A stretch of 10,744 nucleotides of DNA from Rhodocyclaceae bacterium (GTDB lineage: Bacteria > Pseudomonadota > Gammaproteobacteria > Burkholderiales > Rhodocyclaceae). This document shows, piece after piece, positions 1-5,743 of the stretch (the stretch's first letter is position 1; the number at the start of each line of letters is the position of its first letter). The DNA is taken from contig JALRGK010000245.1 in NCBI GenBank assembly GCA_023253415.1, positions 1-10,744 on the forward strand, read 5' to 3'. Under the pieces are notes generated by a model. That model searched no databases. It was not told the origin of the DNA and saw nothing but the letters and a program-made list of their open reading frames with translations. A program made the position numbers and the translations under genes.

Positions 1-573
1 GTTGAAGCTATCAACCGGGGCAACCGGGAAGTAACCACCCTTAACACCCGGACGGTGACCGGTGTTGCCACCTTCGATCTTGGCGTCCGACGACCAGGCC
101 GCTTCTTCCGAGAAGATCTTCACGAAGGTACCCGACATGTCGGTCTTCCATTCGACCGAATCAAAAATAAAGAATTCCGGTTCCGGACCAAAGAAGGCGG
201 TGTCGCCAATACCCGAGCTCTTCAGGTAGGCTTCGGCGCGCTTGGCGATCGAACGCGGGTCGCGGTCATAGCCCTTGCCGTCGGTCGGCTCGACCACGTC
301 ACAGGTCAGGACCAGGGTGGTTTCGTCGTAGAACGGGTCGATGTAAGCCGATGCCGGATCCGGAATCAGCAGCATGTCAGAAGCTTGGATACCCTTCCAA
401 CCGGCGATCGACGAGCCGTCGAAGGCCTGGCCTTCTTCAAACTTCTCTTCGCTGAACTGGCTGATGGGCACGCCAACGTGCTGCTCCTTGCCACGAGTAT
501 CGGTGAAACGGAAGTCGACGAACTTGACGTCGTTGTCCTTAACCAGCTTTAGGACGTCTTGCACGGTGGTCAT
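1..573 (-). CDS. glnA: Glutamine synthetase type I, N-terminal part (runs off left edge)
   Basis: Makes glutamine from glutamate, ammonia and ATP in the cytoplasm, the entry point of nitrogen assimilation. The first 191 codons are present, about 40% of the usual ~470-residue subunit; the rest lies beyond base 1. Family signatures seen: KFVDFRFTDTRGKEQH near residue 17, FDGSSIAGWKGI at 51-62 (including the conserved Asp52), YDRDPRSIAKRAE near 102, and FFGPEPEFFIFD at 128-138 with the two metal-binding glutamates E131 and E133. GHRPGVKGGYFPV follows near 172. The ATG at 573-571 has an AGGAGAG ribosome site (complement of 581-587) 7 nt upstream, which fixes the start. The adenylylation tyrosine is outside the window. 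Upstream lies a sigma-54 promoter with two NtrC-type sites, so nitrogen-limited induction is expected. Recognition is very secure. Confidence 0.98.
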   Translation of the reverse strand, partial: MTTVQDVLKLVKDNDVKFVDFRFTDTRGKEQHVGVPISQFSEEKFEEGQAFDGSSIAGWKGIQASDMLLIPDPASAYIDPFYDETTLVLTCDVVEPTDGKGYDRDPRSIAKRAEAYLKSSGIGDTAFFGPEPEFFIFDSVEWKTDMSGTFVKIFSEEAAWSSDAKIEGGNTGHRPGVKGGYFPVAPVDSFN

Positions 574-593
574 AACAACTCTCTCCTAAAAGC

Positions 594-610
594 GGCCGCT
601 TCAAACGGCC
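594..610 (-). other. Small stem-loop in the glnA leader
   Basis: In the leader RNA, GGCCG and CGGCC can pair as a 5-bp GC stem with a 7-nt loop. The stem ends 6 nt upstream of the AGGAGAG ribosome site. It might affect mRNA stability or ribosome access, but it is short and could be chance. Confidence 0.3.
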
Positions 611-640
611 TACACATATAGCAACAAGAAAAATCTTTGC

Positions 641-657
641 CCTGCTTACAAAGCAGG
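641..657. repeat. Inverted repeat on the glnA -12 box and transcription start
   Basis: CCTGCTT and AAGCAGG form a perfect 7-bp inverted repeat with a 3-nt loop. On the minus strand the left arm contains the -12 GC of the sigma-54 promoter, and the right arm ends at about the predicted +1. A short T run (ATTTTT) follows about 6 nt after the right arm, so in a transcript reading through from the upstream transporter gene it could also act as a weak terminator. Its role is unproven. Confidence 0.5.
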
Positions 658-668
658 ATCTATGCCAA
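652..668 (-). promoter_or_regulatory. Sigma-54 (RpoN) -24/-12 promoter of glnA
   Basis: Read on the minus strand, the sequence is TTGGCATAGATCCTGCT. It has the invariant GG of the -24 box (666-665) and GC of the -12 box (654-653) with the canonical 10 nt between them. The -24 half matches TTGGCA fully; the -12 half (CTGCT) is less perfect. The predicted transcription start is near 641, giving a leader of about 68 nt before the glnA ATG. Two NtrC-type palindromes lie about 116 and 161 bp upstream of that start, the arrangement known for enterobacterial glnA promoters. Confidence 0.8.
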
Positions 669-748
669 CAATGATACGACAACCCGCTTCAGAAATTGCA
701 CTTTTAGCGCAGCTTTCGTGACTAGCATAACGAATCTACCACCTCGAT

Positions 749-765
749 CGCACCAAAAAGGTGCG
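749..765 (-). promoter_or_regulatory. NtrC-type enhancer site, promoter-proximal
   Basis: CGCACCAAAAAGGTGCG is a perfect inverted repeat of CGCACC/GGTGCG with a 5-nt centre. It matches the known NtrC operator pattern GCACC-N5-GGTGC. Its centre (757) is about 116 bp upstream of the predicted sigma-54 start, within the usual enhancer distance. Its partner is 45 bp further upstream. Confidence 0.8.
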
Positions 766-793
766 CTCAGGCCTACTGTGCACCAGGTCAATG

Positions 794-810
794 CGCACCA
801 CTTTGGTGCG
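794..810 (-). promoter_or_regulatory. NtrC-type enhancer site, promoter-distal
   Basis: CGCACCACTTTGGTGCG is a perfect palindrome with 7-bp arms and a 3-nt centre, an excellent NtrC operator match (GCACCA-N3-TGGTGC). It begins only 2 nt beyond the stop codon of the metal transporter gene. Its centre is about 161 bp upstream of the predicted glnA start. A further half-site-like GCACCA occurs at 780-785 between the two operators and could assist cooperative binding, though this is weak. Confidence 0.82.
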
Positions 811-812
811 GA

Positions 813-2060
813 TTAATTTTCAGGACTCAAACGACGGTAAACCACCCAGCGATCGAGTGGTAAACCCTCACTAGCCGCTGCGGCCTGCAAATCCCGCACC
901 CCCTGTTCGATCACCGCAGGTTCCGGATCAATACCAGGCGCAGGTGGCAACATGATTTCCACCTCGACCCCCCCATTCAGGTAATGCAATTGAATCCTTT
1001 CCGGCGACCAGGCCGTTGCCGTACCCCAAATTCTCGAGGACGCCTTTTCGAGCCATTGGGCCAAGGTATCGCGATCTAGCACCCCGTGATGCACTGCTTC
1101 ATCCGCCAGCAGGTCGTCTTCAGGATCGATGTGGACGAGCATATCGAGAACTTCCGGGCAGCGCTCCCGGACGTGCCGCCTGACTTGCTCTGCAATCCGG
1201 TGCCCCTCAGACACACTGATACGGGGCGATACCAGTACATGAGCATCTACCAGAATGCGGTCAGCCATACGACGGGTGCGGAGATCATGCAGCCCGATCA
1301 CCCCGGGCGTCTCGGCAATAACGCGGCGGATTGCCTCGATTTCTTCGGCATTGGCACCCTTGTCAATGAGCTCCTCAAGTGCGCTGTAGGAAAACTGCCA
1401 GCCCATCTTGACGATGAGCGCACCGACGATTGCCGCAGCCAGGAGATCGGCATAAACAAAGCCCATCAGACTGCCGCCAATACCGATCGCCACAACGAGC
1501 GACGAAGCCGCATCCGAACGCGAGTGCCAGGCATTAGCCACGAGCATCGCAGAGTTGGCTTTCTTCGCCACACGCAGCATGTAACGGAACAACCACTCCT
1601 TGGACACCAGGGCCAGCAGGGCGACGTATAGCGCCATCATCTCGACAGGCGGTGCCGATTCAACACTGATGACGCGCTCGGCCGCGGAATACAGAAAGCC
1701 GCCACCAATGGCTAACAGCATGACACCGAGAATCAGGGTAGCTAGCGTTTCAAGCCGAGCATGCCCGTAGGGGTGATTGTCATCGGCCGCCCGTGCGCTG
1801 TGACGGGCGACAAAAAGAACCAGTACATCAGAGAGCAGATCAGAAAAAGAATGGAAGCCGTCAACGAGCAGGCTATGCGAATGGGCGAACCAACCCACAA
1901 TGATCTGCAGCACCGATAGGGCGATGTTGACGCCCATGCTGACATTAACTGAACGCCGAACCAGTCGGTTCGAAGCCGCGCTGCCGTGCGCGCCTGTTAA
2001 TGCGTCGATCAGTGCGCTCTGGTCATGTGCGTGCCCCGCATGGTGATGCCCCAGTGACAT
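813..2060 (-). CDS. Cation diffusion facilitator (CDF) family metal transporter
   Basis: An inner-membrane exporter of divalent metal ions (Zn, Fe, Mn or similar) driven by proton exchange, 415 residues. After a His-rich N-terminus (HHHAGHAH, 5-12) there are about six hydrophobic helices. The transport-site motifs are DGFHSFSD in TM2 (H70, D74) and NAWHSRSD in TM5 (H179, D183). The conserved DDNHPYGHARLET loop is at 93-105. An HDHD site is typical of zinc-type CDFs, but the ion cannot be fixed from sequence. A cytoplasmic dimerisation domain spans about 230-312 (LHDLRTRRM, HIDPED), followed by an unusual ~100-residue tail. AAGGGAG lies just upstream of the ATG. It is upstream of glnA on the same strand, but glnA has its own promoter, so co-regulation is not implied. 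It is divergent from the rhodanese gene. Confidence 0.93.
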   Translation of the reverse strand: MSLGHHHAGHAHDQSALIDALTGAHGSAASNRLVRRSVNVSMGVNIALSVLQIIVGWFAHSHSLLVDGFHSFSDLLSDVLVLFVARHSARAADDNHPYGHARLETLATLILGVMLLAIGGGFLYSAAERVISVESAPPVEMMALYVALLALVSKEWLFRYMLRVAKKANSAMLVANAWHSRSDAASSLVVAIGIGGSLMGFVYADLLAAAIVGALIVKMGWQFSYSALEELIDKGANAEEIEAIRRVIAETPGVIGLHDLRTRRMADRILVDAHVLVSPRISVSEGHRIAEQVRRHVRERCPEVLDMLVHIDPEDDLLADEAVHHGVLDRDTLAQWLEKASSRIWGTATAWSPERIQLHYLNGGVEVEIMLPPAPGIDPEPAVIEQGVRDLQAAAASEGLPLDRWVVYRRLSPEN

Positions 2061-2100
2061 AATGCTCCCTTGGTAAAGCAGCCCAGCGGGGCCACATGGA

Positions 2101-2129
2101 TTCCGCTTGCAGCGACGGCCGCGTATACT
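2101..2129 (+). promoter_or_regulatory. Possible sigma-70 promoter for the rhodanese-nadA block
   Basis: TATACT at 2124-2129 is a good -10 box. The -35 at 17-bp spacing is TTCCGC (2101-2106), a poor match. This lies in the 146-bp divergent spacer between the CDF gene and the rhodanese gene. GTATAC is palindromic, so it could serve either direction. No operator could be recognised in the rest of the spacer. Confidence 0.25.
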
Positions 2130-2206
2130 CGCCAGTTCAGCGATATTCTATCGCCAATCCCGTGGCCTCCGAGCCACCCCATCAGCGGTTTAACAGAAGA
2201 TTCATC

Positions 2207-2659
2207 ATGAGCCGAATCAACGACATTCTGACCCAGGCACGCCTGCGTGCCGAACAACAGGGCTTCAACTATAGCGGTGACGTGACACCCCAAGAAGCGC
2301 TAACGCTGCTGCAAGAAGCCCCCGGCACTGTTCTTGTGGATGTCCGCACGCGTGCGGAGTGGGACTGGGTCGGCCGGGTACCGGGCGCCATAGAAATCGA
2401 CTGGGTGCAATACCCGGAGATGTCGCGCAATCCCCAGTTCATTAGCGAACTGCAACGTCAGGTGGATCGTGAAGCAACGATCCTGTTCCTATGCCGCAGT
2501 GGTGTCCGCTCCCGCAGCGCGGCCAGCGCTGCGCTGGAAGCTGGTTTTACGGCTGCCTACAATATTCTCGAAGGCTTCGAGGGCGATAAGGATGCCAACA
2601 ATCACCGCGGCAATCTCGGCGGCTGGCGTTTCCACGGCCTCCCCTGGTATCAGGGCTGA
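2207..2659 (+). CDS. Rhodanese-domain protein (putative sulfurtransferase)
   Basis: A single-domain rhodanese-like protein of 150 residues, probably cytoplasmic since no signal peptide is seen. Such proteins carry sulfane sulfur as a persulfide on the active cysteine. Features seen: VLVDVRTRAEWDWVGRVPGA (42-61), the typical rhodanese strand and CH2A-like segment; and the active loop CRSGVRS at 96-102 with C96, in the expected CxxGxR form. LEGFEGDKDANNHRG follows (121-135). The ATG at 2207 was chosen because family homology begins shortly after it and AGAAGA lies 6 nt upstream. The frame is open back to 2096, but those 37 extra residues look like spacer. Its stop is 2 nt before nadA, so the two are probably co-transcribed. 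A role in supplying sulfur for the NadA cluster is conceivable but is inference from position only. Confidence 0.88.
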   Translation: MSRINDILTQARLRAEQQGFNYSGDVTPQEALTLLQEAPGTVLVDVRTRAEWDWVGRVPGAIEIDWVQYPEMSRNPQFISELQRQVDREATILFLCRSGVRSRSAASAALEAGFTAAYNILEGFEGDKDANNHRGNLGGWRFHGLPWYQG

Positions 2660-2661
2660 GG

Positions 2662-3762
2662 ATGTCGAGTATGCTGTCATTCGAAGACTACCGGGACCTA
2701 CCTGACGAAATCTGTCAGGAGCGCATTAACGCCGCCCGCAAACAACTGGGCTCGCGTGCTGTATTGCTCTGCCACCATTACCAGCGTGCCGACGTGTACC
2801 AGCATGCCGATCTGACGGGTGACTCCTTGAAGTTATCGCGGCTTGCCAGCCAGACTGATGCGGAATACATCGTTTTCTGTGGCGTGCACTTCATGGCCGA
2901 AGTCGCCGACATGATGACCAAGCCCAACCAGACAGCGATTCTGCCGGATCTGGCTGCGGGCTGTTCGATGGCCGACATGGCCAATCTGACCAAGGTAGAA
3001 CGCTGCTGGCGTGAGCTAACGGCAGCGCTGGGCGAAGACCCGACCAACCAGGTGACACCGATTACCTACATCAACTCGGCGGCTGATCTCAAAGCCTTCT
3101 GCGGTGAGCGCGGTGGCATTGTCTGCACCTCATCGAATGCCCCTGTCATCCTGGACTGGGCTCTGGCGCGCCGCCCGAAGATCCTGTTCTTCCCGGACCA
3201 GCATCTGGGGCGCTGGACGGGTCATACCCGTGGCATTCCGCTAGACGACATGGTGGTCTGGGACCCGGACCAACCGCGCGGTGGTTTGACCCAGGAACAG
3301 ATCCGCAACGCAAAGATTCTGCTTTGGAAGGGACATTGCTCCGTACACCAGATGTTCCAGCCTTCACACATCGAGGCCTTCCGAGCCAAGCACCCCGAGG
3401 GCAAAGTCATCTCGCATCCGGAATGCTCGTTCGAAGTCTGTGCCGCGTCCGATGACATCGGTTCGACCGAGTACATCGTCAAAGTGATCAAAGAGGCCCC
3501 TGCCGGCACCCGCTGGCTGGTCGGCACCGAGCTGAATCTGGTGGAGCGCCTCGCCCGCGAGGTCGCACCCGAAGGCAAGATCGTACAGTTCATGTCGCCC
3601 ACGGTATGCATGTGTTCGACGATGCAACGCATTGATCCGCAGCACCTGGCCTGGACGCTCGAGAACCTGGTCGCCGGCCATGTGGTGAACGCCATTCGCG
3701 TACCGGACAATCAGACCGCCGCGGCCAAGCTGGCCATGGAACGTATGCTTGAGGTTTCCTGA
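2662..3762 (+). CDS. nadA: Quinolinate synthase A
   Basis: Condenses iminoaspartate (from NadB) with dihydroxyacetone phosphate to quinolinate in de novo NAD synthesis; a cytoplasmic 4Fe-4S enzyme. At 366 residues it is a full-length family member. Conserved pieces: LCHHYQ (36-41), SMADMA in LAAGCSMADMA with C101, GHCSVHQMF with C226, HPEC near 253-255, and VCMCSTM near 315, where C318 of the C-x-x-M pattern is the likely third cluster ligand. C101, C226 and C318 correspond to the three ligands known for NadA. The ATG at 2662 has AGGG 6 nt upstream, inside the end of the rhodanese gene. A second in-frame ATG at 2671 has GAGG 9 nt upstream, so the true start may be three codons later. No nadB or nadC is visible in the window. 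Confidence 0.97.
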   Translation: MSSMLSFEDYRDLPDEICQERINAARKQLGSRAVLLCHHYQRADVYQHADLTGDSLKLSRLASQTDAEYIVFCGVHFMAEVADMMTKPNQTAILPDLAAGCSMADMANLTKVERCWRELTAALGEDPTNQVTPITYINSAADLKAFCGERGGIVCTSSNAPVILDWALARRPKILFFPDQHLGRWTGHTRGIPLDDMVVWDPDQPRGGLTQEQIRNAKILLWKGHCSVHQMFQPSHIEAFRAKHPEGKVISHPECSFEVCAASDDIGSTEYIVKVIKEAPAGTRWLVGTELNLVERLAREVAPEGKIVQFMSPTVCMCSTMQRIDPQHLAWTLENLVAGHVVNAIRVPDNQTAAAKLAMERMLEVS

Positions 3763-3788
3763 CGGCCCTCTCGGCCAATGGGCACACC

Positions 3789-4535
3789 ATGTCCGATACG
3801 CTATCGCTGGTGACTTACAATATCCACAAGGGGTTTTCGCAGTTCAATCGCCGTCTGACGGTACACGATCTGCGAGATCGTCTGCGTCACCTGAACCCGG
3901 ATCTGGTTTTCTTGCAGGAAGTACAAGGTCTGCACCAGCAGCACGCGATCAAACACGACAACTGGCCTGCACAACCACAACACGAGTTTCTAGCTGACAC
4001 CATCTGGCACGCCAGCTACGGCCGGAACGTCTTGTACGACCATGGCCATCATGGCAACGCCATTCTGTCGCGCTACCCGATCGAGCGCAGTCACAATCAG
4101 GATGTGACACATCTCAGCTTTGAGCGCCGAGGATTACTGCATACCCAGATCGAATGGCAGGGCCAAATGGTGCACTGTGTGTGTGCGCACCTGTCACTTC
4201 TGGCACGTTCGCGAAAATGGCAAATGGCAGCACTGGCCGAAGAGATCGACCGCATAGTCCCCCATGATCAACCCCTGATTATTGCCGGCGACTTCAACGA
4301 TTGGCGCAATCATGCCAGCGAACACCTAGCACGCCGCCTCGACATGGTGGAAGTCTTTGACACGCTGGCGGGCAAACCCGCGCGCAGCTTCCCCGTGGCA
4401 ATGCCCATGTTGCGCCTGGATCGCATCTACATCCGCGGATTGAAGCCTGTGCGCGCTGATGTGCACTACGGCGCAGGCTGGTCGAAGATCTCCGATCACG
4501 CGGCACTGCGTTGTGAGCTCGAACTGACAGGTTGA
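3789..4535 (+). CDS. ybhP: Endonuclease/exonuclease/phosphatase (EEP) family protein, YbhP-like
   Basis: A 248-residue metal-dependent phosphodiesterase-fold protein of the DNase I/EEP superfamily; the substrate is not known from sequence. The motifs occur in the expected order: TYNIHKG (N11), FLQEVQ (E44), GHHGNAILSRYPI (87-98), CAHLSLL (H134), IIAGDFNDW (D168, N170), LDRIY (D211) and SDH (D236, H237), so all key catalytic positions are present. No signal peptide is evident. It is followed after one base by a ClsB-like phospholipase D gene. The same pair (ybhP, then ybhO/clsB) is adjacent in Escherichia coli, which supports the name and a link to phospholipid metabolism. The start ATG has no strong Shine-Dalgarno, and the gap from the nadA stop is 26 nt. 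The family assignment is firm; the YbhP label rests mainly on context. Confidence 0.88.
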   Translation: MSDTLSLVTYNIHKGFSQFNRRLTVHDLRDRLRHLNPDLVFLQEVQGLHQQHAIKHDNWPAQPQHEFLADTIWHASYGRNVLYDHGHHGNAILSRYPIERSHNQDVTHLSFERRGLLHTQIEWQGQMVHCVCAHLSLLARSRKWQMAALAEEIDRIVPHDQPLIIAGDFNDWRNHASEHLARRLDMVEVFDTLAGKPARSFPVAMPMLRLDRIYIRGLKPVRADVHYGAGWSKISDHAALRCELELTG

Positions 4536-4536
4536 T

Positions 4537-5742
4537 ATGGACTTTAGCGGCCGGCTGCGCCATGCACTGAACCCCGCGCCTGCCATCACTGATGGCAACC
4601 GTCTTTCCCTGCTTAACAACGGCGCGGCCTATTTCCCGGTGCTACTGAATGCAATAACGTCCGCGCAACAGAGCATCCGGCTCGAAACCTATCTGTATGC
4701 CGACGACGACATCGGCAAGGCGGTGACAACCGCCCTTTGTGACGCTGCCCGGCGCGGTCTGGATGTGCGCCTGGTTGTGGACGGCTTCGGCGCCCGGAAT
4801 ATCGATACCGTGCACCTGCCCCGCTTGCTGGACGCCGGTGTCCATGTCCGCATTTTCCGACCCGAACAGCATCTCTGGCGCCACCTCCTGGCACGCAAGC
4901 GTACTCGGCTACGGCGCATGCACCGGAAGATGGTGCTCATCGATGGTCGCACGGCCTTTCTAGGGGGCATCAATATCATTGACGATGCAACGGGCAATAG
5001 CGCAGACACGCGAATGGACTTTGCACTGCAGATCGAAGGGCCCGTCCTGCAACAGATCGGACACGCCATAGACCGTCAATGGCTCACCCTATCGCGTCGC
5101 CCTTTCTTTCATCAGGCTGGCAAACCAGCACCCACCTTGCTCGACCCTTCCATCGCAGGTCATGTCTCATGTGGACTGTTACTTCGGGACAACCTGCTGC
5201 ACCGGCGCAGTATCGAGCAGGCTTATATCGAAGCCATCGAATGTGCCCGCACACAGGTCACGCTGGCGATGGCGTATTTCATACCGAGCCGCAATATTCT
5301 GAATGCCCTGCTCGGTGCAGCCAAGCGCGGTGTCCGCATTGACCTGTTGTTACAGGGCCGCATTGAATACAGGTTGCAGCACTATGCCTCGCAGTCGCTG
5401 TATCACCGTTTACTGGATGCGGGTGTTCATATCCATGAATACCTGCCAGGGCTGATGCATGCCAAAGTGGGCGTTATTGACAACACATGGGCAACCTTAG
5501 GCTCGGCCAATCTGGACCCTTTTTCCCTGCTCGTAGCACGGGAGGCCAATCTGATTGTCCGGGATGCGCATTTCTGCCAACACCTGGCATCCCGTCTGAC
5601 TCAGGAAATAACCATGAACTGCCACGAAATTACGGTATCAAGCTGGGCACGAAAATCCGGCTTGCACAGAGCCGTTCGTATTATCAGTGCGCGCATTATT
5701 TTCAGATTGCTCAGCCTGACCCGGTACGCGGACAATTACTGA
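4537..5742 (+). CDS. clsB: Cardiolipin synthase B-like phospholipase D family protein
   Basis: Probably makes cardiolipin or related lipids by phosphatidyl transfer at the inner membrane; ClsB of E. coli uses phosphatidylglycerol with phosphatidylethanolamine or another acceptor. It has 401 residues, close to ClsB size. Both catalytic HxKx4D motifs are intact: HRKMVLID (H129, K131, D136) followed by FLGGIN, and HAKVGVID (H308, K310, D315) followed by LGSANLD. There is no N-terminal transmembrane pair, unlike ClsA. The C-terminal segment around 370-395 (RAVRIISARIIFRLLSL) is basic and hydrophobic and may bind the membrane. The ATG follows the EEP stop by a single base (TGA-t-ATG), indicating translational coupling. 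The stop codon lies one base from the stop of the convergent msr gene. The family is secure; ClsB versus another PLD-type synthase is likely but unproven. Confidence 0.9.
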   Translation: MDFSGRLRHALNPAPAITDGNRLSLLNNGAAYFPVLLNAITSAQQSIRLETYLYADDDIGKAVTTALCDAARRGLDVRLVVDGFGARNIDTVHLPRLLDAGVHVRIFRPEQHLWRHLLARKRTRLRRMHRKMVLIDGRTAFLGGINIIDDATGNSADTRMDFALQIEGPVLQQIGHAIDRQWLTLSRRPFFHQAGKPAPTLLDPSIAGHVSCGLLLRDNLLHRRSIEQAYIEAIECARTQVTLAMAYFIPSRNILNALLGAAKRGVRIDLLLQGRIEYRLQHYASQSLYHRLLDAGVHIHEYLPGLMHAKVGVIDNTWATLGSANLDPFSLLVAREANLIVRDAHFCQHLASRLTQEITMNCHEITVSSWARKSGLHRAVRIISARIIFRLLSLTRYADNY

Positions 5743-5743
5743 A

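Noticed and set aside
55..552. 165-codon open frame on the plus strand across glnA
   Set aside because: Exact antisense of well-conserved glutamine synthetase; low-complexity shadow translation.
591..600. AGCGGCCGCT 10-bp palindrome in the glnA leader
   Set aside because: Short GC palindrome expected by chance in G+C-rich DNA; no regulator known for it here.
697..711. TGCACTTTTAGCGCA imperfect palindrome as a third NtrC site
   Set aside because: Arms are mismatched and the overall length is 15 rather than 17 bp, so the half-sites are wrongly spaced.
1086..1631. 181-codon open frame on the plus strand inside the CDF gene
   Set aside because: Antisense to a strongly recognised transporter; its translation has no family signature and no ribosome site was seen. 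It is a shadow frame.
2096..2206. Upstream extension of the rhodanese frame by 37 residues
   Set aside because: Covers the promoter-like spacer, has no ribosome site at its ATG and no rhodanese similarity; the ATG at 2207 is better.
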